The translations under genes and the position numbers were made by a program. Positions 35,207-44,893 of a stretch of DNA of 64,000 nt are shown piece after piece (the stretch's first letter is position 1; every line of letters starts with the position of its first letter). The notes beneath the pieces are model-generated. The model saw only the letters and a list, made by a program, of their open reading frames with translations. It had not been told where the DNA came from and searched no databases. The DNA is from Pseudomonas putida. Its GTDB lineage: Bacteria; Pseudomonadota; Gammaproteobacteria; Pseudomonadales; Pseudomonadaceae. The stretch spans positions 62,001 to 126,000 of the forward strand of contig NZ_MKZO01000002.1 of NCBI RefSeq assembly GCF_001941965.1, given 5' to 3'.

Positions 35207-36589
35207 CTACTGGACCGGATTGAAACTGACCCGAACCTTCAATCCACCCTTCTCCCCATCGTGCAGACTGATCTCTGCCAGATGCGCCCGGCAGATCTCC
35301 CCGACGATCGCCAACCCCAGCCCAGTGCCCTGCACCCCACGCCGGTAGAAGCGTTCGAACACCTTCTCCCGCTCCTCCGGCGGAATCCCCGGCCCGTCAT
35401 CCTCGACTTCCAGCTCGCACGGCGCGGTGACCCGCAAAATCACATTGCCGCCCTTGGGCGTATGGGCCAGGGCGTTGTCCACCAGGTTGCTCAACAACTC
35501 GTTGAGCAAGGTCGGCTCGCCCTTCACCCACACCGGCGCCTCGGCCTCCAGGGCCAGGGCAATCCCCCGGGCATGGGCCAGTGGCGCCATGGCCATGCCC
35601 AGTTCCCGGGCCAACTGGCTGAGATCGAGCAGCTCCGCGCCACCCTCGGCCACCGCCCGCGCACCATTTTCCACCCGCGCCAGGGACAGCAACTGGTTGG
35701 CCAGGTGGGTCAGTTTGTCAGTGCTCTGCGCGGCATCCTCGAGGGTTTCCCGCCACACCTGCGGCGCCTGCGAACGCAGGCCCAGCTCGACCCGGGCCTT
35801 GAGCACCGCCAGCGGCGTGCGCAGTTCGTGGGCGGCATCGGCGATGAACTGGCCCTGGCGCTCGAACTGCCGGCGCAAGCGCTCGGTAAAGTGATTCAAG
35901 GCCCGCACCAGCGGCCCCAGCTCATGCTGCACCTCCACCTCCGGCAATGGCCGCAGGTCATCCGGCTGGCGCTCTTCCACCTCGCCGCGCAGCCGCTCCA
36001 GCGGACGCAACGCCGCACTGACCGCGAACCACACCAGCAACAATGCACCGAGCGCCAGCATGCCCAGGCGCAGCAGGGTGTCGGCCATCAGGCTGCGAGC
36101 CATGCGCACCCGCGCCTCGGTGGTCTCGGCCACGCGGATCTCGGCCATGCCGCTCATATTCGGGTCGGACATCGCCTTGAGCAGGCTGACCACGCGCACG
36201 TCCTGGCCGCGGTAGCTCGCATCGTAGAACCGCGCCAGCGCCGGATAGTCATCGGTGCGCGGCGTACCGGGAGGTGGGCCGGGAATGTTCTCGTAGCCGG
36301 AAACCAGGCGCCGCTGGGTGTCGTTGACCTGGTAGTAGATGCGCCCGACGCTGTCGTAGTCGAAGGTGTCGAGGGCGACGTAGGGCACGTCGGCGCTGAG
36401 GGTGCCATCGCGCTGGAACAGGCCGGCGGCGATGGTCCGCGCCGAGGCCAGCAGGGTGCGGTCGTAGGCGATGTCGGCCGCCTCGCGACCGTTCCAGTAG
36501 GCGCTCAGGCCGCTGGCGATCATCAGCACCACCAGCAGCAGCGCCAGGTTCCACAGCAGGCGCCCGCGCAGGCTGCCGACGTTACGCAT
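35207..36589 (-). CDS. tctE: Tricarboxylate sensor histidine kinase TctE
   Basis: A 460-residue membrane kinase. Two membrane helices (about 12-30 and 175-195) flank a periplasmic sensor of ~140 residues of the 2CSK_N/TctE type. HAMP follows, then His254 in FIADAAHELRTPLAV, and the ATPase N box LLSNLVDNALAHTP and G boxes [18 protein letters not shown]. The start at 36589 overlaps the tctD stop. The neighbouring porin and TctCBA transporter indicate sensing of citrate or other tricarboxylates. Confidence 0.92.
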   Translation of the reverse strand: MRNVGSLRGRLLWNLALLLVVLMIASGLSAYWNGREAADIAYDRTLLASARTIAAGLFQRDGTLSADVPYVALDTFDYDSVGRIYYQVNDTQRRLVSGYENIPGPPPGTPRTDDYPALARFYDASYRGQDVRVVSLLKAMSDPNMSGMAEIRVAETTEARVRMARSLMADTLLRLGMLALGALLLVWFAVSAALRPLERLRGEVEERQPDDLRPLPEVEVQHELGPLVRALNHFTERLRRQFERQGQFIADAAHELRTPLAVLKARVELGLRSQAPQVWRETLEDAAQSTDKLTHLANQLLSLARVENGARAVAEGGAELLDLSQLARELGMAMAPLAHARGIALALEAEAPVWVKGEPTLLNELLSNLVDNALAHTPKGGNVILRVTAPCELEVEDDGPGIPPEEREKVFERFYRRGVQGTGLGLAIVGEICRAHLAEISLHDGEKGGLKVRVSFNPVQ

Positions 36590-37253
36590 CACGGTGCTCG
36601 AGCAGGTAGCCGAGGCCGCGGAAGGTGACGATGGCCACCGCATGCCCGTCGAGCTTCTTGCGCAGGCGGTGGACATAGATCTCGATGGCGTCGGCGCTGG
36701 CTTCCTCGTCCAGGCCGAACACCTGCGAGGCCAGTTGCTCCTTGCTCATCACCCGGCCGGGACGGGCGATCAGCGCTTCCAGCACCGCCTGCTCGCGGGA
36801 AGTCAGGGTCAGCAGTTCGTCATTCAGGGTGAAGCGCCGGGTATCCAGGTCATACACCAACGGCCCGCAGCGCTGCTGGCGCTCGCCCCCGAGCACGCTG
36901 CGGCGCAGCAGGGCCTTGACCCGGGCTTCCAGCTCGGTCAGTTCGAACGGCTTGGCCAGGTAATCATCGGCGCCGAGATTGAGCCCATGGACCCGGTCCT
37001 TGACGTCGCTGCGTGCGGTCAGCATCAGCACCGGCACGGTCTTGCCGCGGGCACGCAGGCGCGCCAGCACCTCGAAACCGTCCATCCGCGGCAGGCCCAC
37101 GTCGAGCACCGCCACCGCGTATTCCTCGCTGGCCAGGGCCAGGTCGGCCGCCACCCCGTCGTGCAGCACATCGACGGTCAAACCCGTGCTTTTCAGGGCC
37201 TGGGCCACGCTTTCGGCCAGTTGCAGATGGTCTTCGACGAGCAGCACTCGCAT
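36582..37253 (-). CDS. tctD: Tricarboxylate response regulator TctD
   Basis: A 223-residue OmpR-type regulator with phosphoacceptor Asp51 (AVLDVGLPRMDG), the KPF motif, and a C-terminal winged helix (LTSREQAVLEALIARPGRVMS ... YVHRLRKKLDG). It overlaps tctE by 8 bases and diverges from opdH across 201 bases that contain an 11-base-phased repeat, a probable TctD binding site controlling opdH-tctCBA. Confidence 0.93.
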   Translation of the reverse strand: MRVLLVEDHLQLAESVAQALKSTGLTVDVLHDGVAADLALASEEYAVAVLDVGLPRMDGFEVLARLRARGKTVPVLMLTARSDVKDRVHGLNLGADDYLAKPFELTELEARVKALLRRSVLGGERQQRCGPLVYDLDTRRFTLNDELLTLTSREQAVLEALIARPGRVMSKEQLASQVFGLDEEASADAIEIYVHRLRKKLDGHAVAIVTFRGLGYLLEHRDA

Positions 37254-37331
37254 GGGTTTCTCCCGGTCGCGTCGCGTTCAGTGGCGCGGAGTTTACAGAG
37301 GAAGCGGCCCCTGTGAAGCCGGCGCAGGAAT

Positions 37332-37361
37332 GAAAGTGAATTGAAAGGTTAGCGAAAGGTT
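37332..37361. promoter_or_regulatory. Three 11-base-phased GAAAG repeats, candidate TctD operator
   Basis: GAAAGTGA (37332), GAAAGGTT (37343) and GAAAGGTT (37354) recur at exactly 11-base steps in the tctD-opdH intergenic region. OmpR-family regulators bind direct repeats spaced by one helical turn, so this is the likely TctD site. Ownership is inferred from position. Confidence 0.6.
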
Positions 37362-37454
37362 GAGCCCCTAGCATCGCTTCACGGCTTCTTCCGGGAGTCG
37401 AAGAACGAACCACAGTGTTCGACCAAATAAGAACAATAAACGGGGTTTATCCAG

Positions 37455-38744
37455 ATGCTGTCAGCACAGCCTCGGGCGTTCGCGCCTATCCGTCGTCCTT
37501 TTTCCAGCCGTCACTCCCTCGCCAGCGCCATCGCCCTGTGCAGCGTCGCACCGCTGAGCCAGGCCGCCTTCATCGAAGACAGCAGCGCCACCTTCGAAAC
37601 CCGCAACATGTACTTCAACCGCGACTTCCGCGACGGCACCAGCGCCCAGCAATCCAAGCGCGACGAGTGGGCCCAGGGCTTCATGCTCAACCTGCAGTCG
37701 GGCTACACCGAAGGCACCGTCGGCTTCGGCGTCGATGCCCTGGGCATGCTCGGGGTCAAGCTCGATTCCAGCCCGGACCGCACCGGTACCGGCCTGCTGC
37801 CGACCCACGATAACGGCCGCGCCGCCGACGAATATTCCAAGCTCGGCCTGACCGGCAAGGTGAAGATCTCCGCCACCGAGCTGAAGATCGGCACCCTGAT
37901 CCCCGAACTGCCGACCCTCAAGCCCAACGACGGGCGCATCCTGCCGCAGACCTTCGAGGGCGGCCTGGTGACCTCCAAGGAGATCAAGGGCCTGACCTTC
38001 ACCGGCGGCCGCCTGGAAAAGGCCAAGGACCGCGATGACACCAACAAGGAAGACATCGCGCTGAACAACAAGAACGGTCGCTTCCTCGGCACCGTCGCCG
38101 GCAACCACTTCGACATGGCCGGCCTGGACTACAAGTTCACCGACCGCATCACCGGCAGCTATCACTTCGCCCAGCTCGACGACGTCTACCGCCAGCACTT
38201 CGCCGGCCTGACCGCGACCCAGCCATGGGGCCCGGGCACCTTCGGCGCCGACCTGCGCCTGGCCCTCAGCGATGACCAGGGCCAGGCCCGCGGCGGCAAG
38301 ATCGACAACACCTCGCTCAACGGCATGCTCAGCTACGGCCTCAACGGCCACAAGTTCAGCGCCGCCTACCAGAGCATGTCCGGCGACAGCGCCTTCCCCT
38401 ATGTGGATGGCTCCGACCCGTACCTGGTCAACTTCGTCCAGATCAACGACTTCGCCGGGGCCGACGAGCGCTCCTGGCAAGTGCGTTATGACTACGACTT
38501 CGCCAAACTGGGCGTTCCTGGCCTGACGTTCATGACCCGTTATATCAACGGCGACAACGTCAGCCTGGCGAACGGCAGTGAAGGCAAGGAATGGGAACGC
38601 AACACCGAGCTCAAGTACGTGGTGCAGAACGGCACGTTCAAGAACGTGGCTGTCCGCCTGCGCAACGCCACCTACCGCTCCAGCTTCGCCCGCGACGCGG
38701 ACGAGGTCCGGCTGCTGGTGAGCTACAGCGTCGCCCTGTGGTAA
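37455..38744 (+). CDS. opdH: OprD-family tricarboxylate porin OpdH
   Basis: A 429-residue outer-membrane porin of the OccK/OprD family for cis-aconitate, citrate and similar compounds. A signal peptide (cleavage after PLSQA) is followed by AFIEDSSATFETRNMYFNRDFRDG, the family start. KDRDDTNKEDIALNN and the closing VRLLVSYSVALW are typical OprD strands and loops. It leads the opdH-tctC-tctB-tctA cluster, as in P. aeruginosa. No strong Shine-Dalgarno is evident before the ATG. Confidence 0.9.
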   Translation: MLSAQPRAFAPIRRPFSSRHSLASAIALCSVAPLSQAAFIEDSSATFETRNMYFNRDFRDGTSAQQSKRDEWAQGFMLNLQSGYTEGTVGFGVDALGMLGVKLDSSPDRTGTGLLPTHDNGRAADEYSKLGLTGKVKISATELKIGTLIPELPTLKPNDGRILPQTFEGGLVTSKEIKGLTFTGGRLEKAKDRDDTNKEDIALNNKNGRFLGTVAGNHFDMAGLDYKFTDRITGSYHFAQLDDVYRQHFAGLTATQPWGPGTFGADLRLALSDDQGQARGGKIDNTSLNGMLSYGLNGHKFSAAYQSMSGDSAFPYVDGSDPYLVNFVQINDFAGADERSWQVRYDYDFAKLGVPGLTFMTRYINGDNVSLANGSEGKEWERNTELKYVVQNGTFKNVAVRLRNATYRSSFARDADEVRLLVSYSVALW

Positions 38745-38779
38745 TCCGCCTATAACAACTAAAGCTACGGAGACTGAAG

Positions 38780-39760
38780 ATGACCTTTTCACTGCGCCGA
38801 ATCGCCATTGCCACCGGCTGCCTGCTGTTCGCCGGCCAGGTCCTGGCCGCCGAACCGAAACGCCCTGAATGCATCGCCCCGGCCTCGCCGGGCGGTGGCT
38901 TCGACCTGACCTGCAAGCTGGTGCAAAGCGCCCTGGTCAACGAGAAGATCCTGACCAAGCCAATGCGCGTCACCTACATGCCCGGCGGTGTCGGCGCGGT
39001 GGCCTACAACGCCGTGGTCGCCCAGCGCCCGGGCGATGCCGGGACCCTGGTGGCCTGGTCCAGCGGCTCGCTGCTGAACCTGGCCCAGGGCAAGTTCGGC
39101 CGTTTCGATGAAAACGCCGTGCGCTGGCTGGCGGCGGTCGGCACCAGCTACGGTGCCATCGCAGTGAAAAAGGACTCGCCCTACAAGACCCTCGACGATC
39201 TGGTCGCGGCCCTGAAGAAGGATCCGGGCAAGGTGGTGATCGGTTCCGGCGGCACCGTCGGCAGCCAGGACTGGATGCAGACCGCACTGATCGCCAAGGC
39301 CGCCGGGATCAACCCGCGCGACCTGCGCTACGTCGCCCTGGAAGGCGGCGGCGAAATCGCCACCGCCCTGCTCGGTGGTCATATCCAGGTCGGCAGTACC
39401 GACATTTCCGACTCCATGCCGCATATCCAGAGCGGCGACATGCGCCTGCTCGCGGTGTTCTCCGAGCAGCGCCTGGACGAGCCGGAGATGAAGGACATCC
39501 CGACCGCCAAGGAACAGGGCTACGACATTGTCTGGCCGGTAGTGCGCGGTTTCTATGTCGGGCCGAAGGTCAGCGACGAGGACTACCAGTGGTGGAAAGC
39601 CTCGTTCGACAAACTGCTGGCGTCCGAAGACTTCGCCAGGCTGCGTGACCAGCGCGAACTGTTCCCCTTCGCCATGACCGGTGAAGAGCTGGACACCTAC
39701 GTCAAGAAGCAGGTCGCCGACTACAAGTCGCTGGCCCGGGAATTCGGGTTGATCCAGTAA
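38780..39760 (+). CDS. tctC: Periplasmic tricarboxylate-binding protein TctC (TTT family)
   Basis: A 326-residue solute-binding protein of the tripartite tricarboxylate transporter. A signal peptide (cleavage after GQVLA) leads to EPKRPECIAPASPGGGFDLTCKLV, the carboxylate-binding loop of the family, and VVIGSGGTVGSQDW. It delivers substrate to the TctBA membrane complex encoded downstream. A REP singlet separates it from tctB. Confidence 0.94.
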   Translation: MTFSLRRIAIATGCLLFAGQVLAAEPKRPECIAPASPGGGFDLTCKLVQSALVNEKILTKPMRVTYMPGGVGAVAYNAVVAQRPGDAGTLVAWSSGSLLNLAQGKFGRFDENAVRWLAAVGTSYGAIAVKKDSPYKTLDDLVAALKKDPGKVVIGSGGTVGSQDWMQTALIAKAAGINPRDLRYVALEGGGEIATALLGGHIQVGSTDISDSMPHIQSGDMRLLAVFSEQRLDEPEMKDIPTAKEQGYDIVWPVVRGFYVGPKVSDEDYQWWKASFDKLLASEDFARLRDQRELFPFAMTGEELDTYVKKQVADYKSLAREFGLIQ

Positions 39761-39765
39761 CCGCA

Positions 39766-39792
39766 ATCGCTGGCTTGCCAGCGATGAGGCCC
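39766..39792. repeat. REP singlet inside the tctC-tctB gap
   Basis: ATCGCTGGCTTGCCAGCGAT is one REP palindrome collapsed onto itself, followed by GAGGCCC. The CTCCCACAG part and the second unit are missing, unlike all other copies in the window. It could reduce expression of tctBA relative to tctC by forming a hairpin in the mRNA. Confidence 0.9.
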
Positions 39793-39853
39793 TCAAGACA
39801 GCCAAAATGCCTCCGGCATTGCCTGAAATCACCCTCCCCAAGAGGATTTCTTG

Positions 39854-40312
39854 ATGATCCTGCAACGCATCTTCGCCCTGGCCCTGCTGGCGGTCTGTGC
39901 CGCCCTGGCCGTGATGGCCTGGCCCTACCAGGCCGCCTTCTCCTATGAACCGGTGGGCCCGCGCGCCTACCCGCTGCTGATGCTCGGCCTGATGGGCCTG
40001 GCCCTGCTCTACCTGGCGTTCCGCCCCACGCCCATCGTGCGTGGCGAGGACGAGCCCGAGCTGGACCGCGAAACCCTGAACAAGATCGGCCTGTGCGTCG
40101 CCCTGCTGCTGGTCTTCGCCGCGACCTTCGAAAGCCTCGGCTTCATCATCAGCAGCATTCTCGTCGGTGTGCCCATGGCCCGGCTGTACGGCGGTCGCTG
40201 GTCCTCCAGCGCACTGATCGTGGGCCTCATGAGCATTGCCCTTTACGTACTGTTCGACCGGGTAATGGACGTACCACTGCCCCTCGGCCTGCTCGACGTC
40301 GTGGAGAATTGA
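39854..40312 (+). CDS. tctB: Tricarboxylate transporter small membrane subunit TctB
   Basis: A 152-residue protein with four membrane segments (about 5-25, 38-55, 82-100, 118-140). It fits the TctB family, the small partner of TctA. ATG at 39854 follows AGAGGA; a TTG codon directly before is not needed. One base separates it from tctA. Confidence 0.9.
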   Translation: MILQRIFALALLAVCAALAVMAWPYQAAFSYEPVGPRAYPLLMLGLMGLALLYLAFRPTPIVRGEDEPELDRETLNKIGLCVALLLVFAATFESLGFIISSILVGVPMARLYGGRWSSSALIVGLMSIALYVLFDRVMDVPLPLGLLDVVEN

Positions 40313-40313
40313 T

Positions 40314-41828
40314 ATGGATACCTTGAGTTACCTGGGCCAGGGCTTCGGCGTGGCCCTCAGCCCGTACAACCTGGTCACCGCCCTCAGCGGCACCCTGATC
40401 GGTACCGTGGTCGGCCTGCTCCCGGGCCTGGGCCCGATCAACGGCGTGGCCCTGCTGATCCCGATCGCCTTCGCCCTCGGCCTGCCGCCGGAGTCGGCGC
40501 TGATCCTGCTAGCCGCGGTCTACCTGGGCTGCGAATACGGCGGGCGGATCAGCTCGATCCTGCTGAACATCCCGGGCGAAGCCTCCACCGTGATGACCAC
40601 CCTCGACGGCTACCCGATGGCCCGCCAGGGCCTGGCCGGCGTAGCGCTGTCGCTGTCGGCCTGGAGTTCGTTCATCGGCGCCTTCATCGCCACCTGCGGC
40701 ATGGTTCTGTTTGCGCCGTTATTGGCGAAATGGGCAATCGCCTTCGGGCCCGCGGAGTACTTCGTGCTGATGGTCTTCGCCATTGTCGCACTGGGCGGCA
40801 TGGCCGGTGACAAGCCATTGAAGACCTTTATCGCGGCCCTGATCGGCCTGTTCCTGTCCAGTGTCGGCATCGACGCCAACAGCGGCGTGTACCGCTTCAC
40901 CGGTGACAGCGTGCACCTGGCCGACGGCATCCAGTTCGTCGTGCTGGTGCTGGGCCTGTTCTCCATCAGCGAAATCCTCCTGCTGCTGGAAAAGACCCAC
41001 CACGGCCATGAAGCGGTGAAAGCCACCGGGCGCATGTTGTTCAACCTCAAGGAAGCGGCCTCGGTGTTCGTGGTGAATATCCGTTGCGGCCTGCTCGGCT
41101 TCATCATGGGCGTACTGCCCGGCGCCGGCGCGACCCTGGCCAGTGCCGTGGCCTACATGACCGAGAAACGCCTCGCCGGTGCCAGCGGCAAGTTCGGCAA
41201 GGGCGACGCCCGCGGCCTGGCCGCGCCGGAAACCGCGATCGGCGCGTCCTGCTGCGGTGCCCTGGTGCCGATGCTGACCCTCGGCGTTCCGGGTTCCGGC
41301 ACGACCGCAGTGATGATCGGCGCCCTGACCCTGTACAACATCACCCCCGGCCCGCTGCTGTTCGAACAGCAACCGGACATCGTCTGGGGCCTGATCGCCT
41401 CGCTGTTCATCGCCAACATCATGCTGGTGATCCTGAACATCCCGATGATCCGCATCTTCACCCGCATCCTTGCCGTACCGAACTGGGCGCTGGTGCCGGT
41501 GATCGCGATCATCACCGCGATCGGCGTCTACGCCGTGCACGCCACCACCTTCGACCTGTTCCTGATGGTCGGCATCGGCATCATGGGCTACATCCTGCGC
41601 AAGCTGGACTTCCCGCTGTCGCCGATCCTCCTCGGGTTCATCCTCGGCGGGCTGATGGAGCAGAACCTGCGCCGTGCGCTGTCGATCTCCAACGGTGCCC
41701 TGGACATCCTCTGGTCGAGCCCGATCAGCCTCGCGGTCTGGGCGGTCACTGCGCTGATGCTGGCCCTGCCGCTGATCCGCATCTGGCGTCGTCGCGTCCT
41801 GCAGCGTCGCGCCCTGGCCAATGTCTGA
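40314..41828 (+). CDS. tctA: Tricarboxylate transporter large membrane subunit TctA
   Basis: A 504-residue protein with about eleven membrane segments, carrying the TctA motifs GTVVGLLPGLGPINGVALLIP and the repeat GVLPGAGATLASAVAYMTEKR. It forms the channel for sodium- or proton-driven uptake of tricarboxylates with TctB. Its 3' end overlaps the AbrB-family gene by eight bases. Confidence 0.95.
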   Translation: MDTLSYLGQGFGVALSPYNLVTALSGTLIGTVVGLLPGLGPINGVALLIPIAFALGLPPESALILLAAVYLGCEYGGRISSILLNIPGEASTVMTTLDGYPMARQGLAGVALSLSAWSSFIGAFIATCGMVLFAPLLAKWAIAFGPAEYFVLMVFAIVALGGMAGDKPLKTFIAALIGLFLSSVGIDANSGVYRFTGDSVHLADGIQFVVLVLGLFSISEILLLLEKTHHGHEAVKATGRMLFNLKEAASVFVVNIRCGLLGFIMGVLPGAGATLASAVAYMTEKRLAGASGKFGKGDARGLAAPETAIGASCCGALVPMLTLGVPGSGTTAVMIGALTLYNITPGPLLFEQQPDIVWGLIASLFIANIMLVILNIPMIRIFTRILAVPNWALVPVIAIITAIGVYAVHATTFDLFLMVGIGIMGYILRKLDFPLSPILLGFILGGLMEQNLRRALSISNGALDILWSSPISLAVWAVTALMLALPLIRIWRRRVLQRRALANV

Positions 41829-42864
41829 TTCATCCTTCAGGCAATGGTGGGCAACCCCGCTGGTCGGCCTGGCCGGCGGGTTCGCGGCCAGCGCCATCGG
41901 CTGGCCGTTGCCGTTCATGGTCGGCTCGCTGCTGGCGATCATCCTGGTGCGCTGCCTGACACCCTGGCAGCTCGCCGAGATTCCCGGCGGACGCAAATGC
42001 GGGCAGTGGATCGTCGGCATCGGTATCGGCCTGCATTTCACCCCGCACGTGGCCGAACAGGTCGCCAGCCATTTCGGCCTGATCTTTTTCGGCGCGCTGA
42101 TCACCAGTCTTTCCAGCGTGGTCGGCGTCTGGCTGCTGCGGCGTACCGGTGAAGATCGCGCCACGGCGTTCTTCTCCAGCATGCCGGGCGGTTCCGGGGA
42201 GATGGTCAACCTCGGTGCGCGCAATGGTGCCAACCTCAGCCGCGTGGCAGCGGGACAGAGCCTGCGGGTGCTGGTGGTGGTGCTGTGCGTGCCGGCGGCG
42301 TTCAAATACTTGCTGGGTGAAGGCGTGCCTTTGAGCCATGCCGGAGCGGTGGACTGGGTCTGGCTGGCCGTGGTGTTTCCTCTCGGCGGGCTGGTGGCCT
42401 GGGGTTGGCAGCGCTTGAAGCAGCCCAACCCGTGGCTGTTCGGGCCCTTGCTGGTGGCGGGTGTCGCCAGTATCGGCTGGAACCTGCACCTGGGGTTGCC
42501 GGACGGCGCCAGCCAAATCGGCCAATGGCTGATCGGCAGTGGCCTGGGTTGTCACTTCAACCGGGCGTTCTTCCGCCGGGCGCCGTCGTTTCTCGCCCGG
42601 ACCCTGGCGGCAACGGCACTGACCATGGGCATTGCCGCGATCGCCGCCCTGGCGCTGAGTGCGGCGACCCGGCTGGACCTGCGCTCGCTGACCCTGGGCA
42701 TGATGCCTGGCGGTATTGCCGAGATGAGCCTGACGGCAGAGACGCTGCAACTGTCGGTGCCGCTGGTGACGGCGTTGCAGATGATGCGCCTGCTGTTCGT
42801 GCTGTTTCTGGCAGAGCCGTTGTTCAGGCACTGGATGGCGGGGGACGCCGAAAGGCCGGTGTAA
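41821..42864 (+). CDS. AbrB-family membrane protein
   Basis: A 347-residue membrane protein with about ten hydrophobic segments in two related halves. The repeated family motif appears as FFSSMPGGSGEMVNLGA and LGMMPGGIAEMSLTAE. The AbrB family (named after a putative ammonia monooxygenase) has no established substrate. The overlap with tctA and the same arrangement in P. aeruginosa (PA0751) suggest a role linked to tricarboxylate transport. Confidence 0.85.
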   Translation: MSDSSFRQWWATPLVGLAGGFAASAIGWPLPFMVGSLLAIILVRCLTPWQLAEIPGGRKCGQWIVGIGIGLHFTPHVAEQVASHFGLIFFGALITSLSSVVGVWLLRRTGEDRATAFFSSMPGGSGEMVNLGARNGANLSRVAAGQSLRVLVVVLCVPAAFKYLLGEGVPLSHAGAVDWVWLAVVFPLGGLVAWGWQRLKQPNPWLFGPLLVAGVASIGWNLHLGLPDGASQIGQWLIGSGLGCHFNRAFFRRAPSFLARTLAATALTMGIAAIAALALSAATRLDLRSLTLGMMPGGIAEMSLTAETLQLSVPLVTALQMMRLLFVLFLAEPLFRHWMAGDAERPV

Positions 42865-42872
42865 ATACTGAT

Positions 42873-42948
42873 GGCCTCATCGCTGGCAAGCCAGCTCCCA
42901 CAGGTTACGCGATCCCTGTGGGAGCTGGCTTGCCAGCGATGAGGCCCT
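42873..42948. repeat. REP doublet (REPIN) 8
   Basis: Inverted REP units between the convergent abrB and ung genes. The centre is very short (about 11 bases), the shortest of the doublets here. Confidence 0.95.
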
Positions 42949-42964
42949 CAGCAACAACAAGACT

Positions 42965-43657
42965 TTAAAGGGCAGGCACCTGCCAATCGATCGGCGCTAT
43001 CCCGTGCTGTTCGAGGAACTTGTTGGTCCGGCTGAAATGCCCGCAGCCCAGGAACCCGCGATACGCCGACAGCGGCGACGGGTGCACCGAGGTCAGCACC
43101 AGGTGCTTGCTGGCATCGATCAGCTTGCGCTTGCCCTGCGCATGCGAGCCCCACAACAGGAACACCGAGTTCGGCTGGTGCTCGCTGACCACCTGGATGA
43201 TCCGGTCGGTGAAGAACTGCCAGCCCTTGTTGGCATGGGACGCGGCGTTGGCGCGCTCCACGGTCATGGTGGTGTTGAGCAGCAGCACGCCCTGGTCGGC
43301 CCAGGATTGCAGGTAACCGTGCCGCGGAATCTCGATGTTCAGGTCGCGGTGCAGTTCCTTGTAGATATTCACCAGCGACGGCGGCGTCGGCACCCCCGGC
43401 TGCACCGAGAAACACAGGCCGTGGGCCTGGCCCGGGCCGTGGTACGGGTCCTGGCCGAGGATCACCACTTTCACCTGGTCCAGCGGCGTAGAATTCAGGG
43501 CATTGAAGATCAGCGGGCCGGGCGGGTAGATCTCCTTGCCGGCGGCCTTCTCCTGGCGCAGGAATTCACGCAGTTCGTGCATGTAGGGCTGGTCGAATTC
43601 GGCGCGCAGGGCCTCCTTCCAGCTGGGTTCGAGCTTGATGCGGTCGTCGTCGGTCAT
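42965..43657 (-). CDS. ung: Uracil-DNA glycosylase
   Basis: A 230-residue family 1 glycosylase that removes uracil from DNA. The catalytic water-activating Asp70 is in [18 protein letters not shown]. The leucine loop is [11 protein letters not shown], with the catalytic His in [10 protein letters not shown]. Length and both motifs match E. coli Ung. Confidence 0.97.
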   Translation of the reverse strand: MTDDDRIKLEPSWKEALRAEFDQPYMHELREFLRQEKAAGKEIYPPGPLIFNALNSTPLDQVKVVILGQDPYHGPGQAHGLCFSVQPGVPTPPSLVNIYKELHRDLNIEIPRHGYLQSWADQGVLLLNTTMTVERANAASHANKGWQFFTDRIIQVVSEHQPNSVFLLWGSHAQGKRKLIDASKHLVLTSVHPSPLSAYRGFLGCGHFSRTNKFLEQHGIAPIDWQVPAL

Positions 43658-43786
43658 GGGGTCATCCGGTGAACAATGGGGCGGACACTAGGAAAGCTCT
43701 TCCCTCTTGTCAATCGATCCGACCGGCAACCGCCGCGATCTGGCACAGCGACCATACTTGTCAGCTCCACCCGAGCGAGGTCTTCC

Positions 43787-44893
43787 ATGGCTGTGCAGTT
43801 CGAAGTTCTGACCGGTGTCGATGGCGCCCGGCTGGCCATCGCCACCCTGGATGCGCCGGCAAGCCTGAATGCCCTGTCGCTGCCGATGATCGAGCAACTG
43901 GGCACGCACCTGCGGGCCTGGGCGCAGGACCCGGCGATCGTCTGCGTGTTGCTGCGCGGCAACGGCAGCAAGGCCTTTTGCGCCGGCGGAGAGGTCCGCC
44001 AACTGGTCGAAGCCTGCCGCGCCCACCCCGGCGAAGTTCCACCGCTGGCGGCGACCTTCTTCGCTGCCGAATACCGCCTGGATTATCTGTTGCACCATTA
44101 TTCCAAGCCACTGCTGTGCTGGGGCCACGGCCATGTGCTGGGTGGCGGCATGGGCCTGTTGCAGGGTGCAGGGGTGCGAATCGTCACGCCATCGAGCCGG
44201 CTGGCGATGCCGGAGATCAGCATCGGCCTGTACCCGGATGTCGGTGGCAGCTGGTTTCTCTCGCGCCTGCCCGGACGGCTGGGCCTGTTCCTCGGCCTGA
44301 CCGGTGCGCCGATCAATGCCCGCGATGCCCTCGACCTGGGGCTTGCCGACCGCTTCATGAAAGAAGACCAGCAGGACCAGTTGATCGACGGCCTGCTGCA
44401 ACTCAACTGGCAGGAACAGACCACCCTGCAGTTGAACAGTCTGCTCAAGGCCCTGGAGCAGGAGGCTCGCGAACACGTGCCGGCGGCGCAGTGGCTACCG
44501 CGCCGGGAACAGATCGACCGGGTGCTGGATGTCAGTGATCCGGCCTGTGCCTGGCGGGCCATCGGGCAGCTCGAACATCAGGCCGATGTAGTCCTGGCCA
44601 AGGCGGCGGGAACCTTGCTCAAGGGCTGTCCGTTGACCGCCCATCTGGTCTGGCAGCAACTGCAGCGCGCACGCTACCTGTCCTTGGGCCAGGTGCTGCA
44701 AATGGAATATGCGATGAGCCTGAACTGCTGCCGTCACCCGGAATTCAGCGAAGGCGTGCGCGCGCGATTGCTGGACAAGGACAACGCGCCGCGCTGGCAC
44801 TGGCCGGATATCGCGCAAGTGCCGGCCGCAGTGGTGGAAGCGCATTTCAGCAAGGTATGGGAAGGAAGACACCCCCTCGCCGATCTGGCGTAG
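43787..44893 (+). CDS. Enoyl-CoA hydratase/isomerase-family protein (3-hydroxyisobutyryl-CoA hydrolase-like)
   Basis: A 368-residue crotonase-fold protein. KAFCAGGEVRQLVE and GHGHVLGGGMGLLQGAGVRI form the oxyanion hole, and PEISIGLYPDVGGSWFLSRLPG is the second core motif. The length and the C-terminal part (QMEYAMSLNCCRHPEFSEGVRARLLDKDNAPRW) match the hydrolase subgroup (HIBYL-CoA-H type), which acts in valine breakdown, more than short hydratases. The substrate cannot be fixed. The start at 43787 gives the family N-terminus. It is divergent from ung. Confidence 0.82.
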   Translation: MAVQFEVLTGVDGARLAIATLDAPASLNALSLPMIEQLGTHLRAWAQDPAIVCVLLRGNGSKAFCAGGEVRQLVEACRAHPGEVPPLAATFFAAEYRLDYLLHHYSKPLLCWGHGHVLGGGMGLLQGAGVRIVTPSSRLAMPEISIGLYPDVGGSWFLSRLPGRLGLFLGLTGAPINARDALDLGLADRFMKEDQQDQLIDGLLQLNWQEQTTLQLNSLLKALEQEAREHVPAAQWLPRREQIDRVLDVSDPACAWRAIGQLEHQADVVLAKAAGTLLKGCPLTAHLVWQQLQRARYLSLGQVLQMEYAMSLNCCRHPEFSEGVRARLLDKDNAPRWHWPDIAQVPAAVVEAHFSKVWEGRHPLADLA

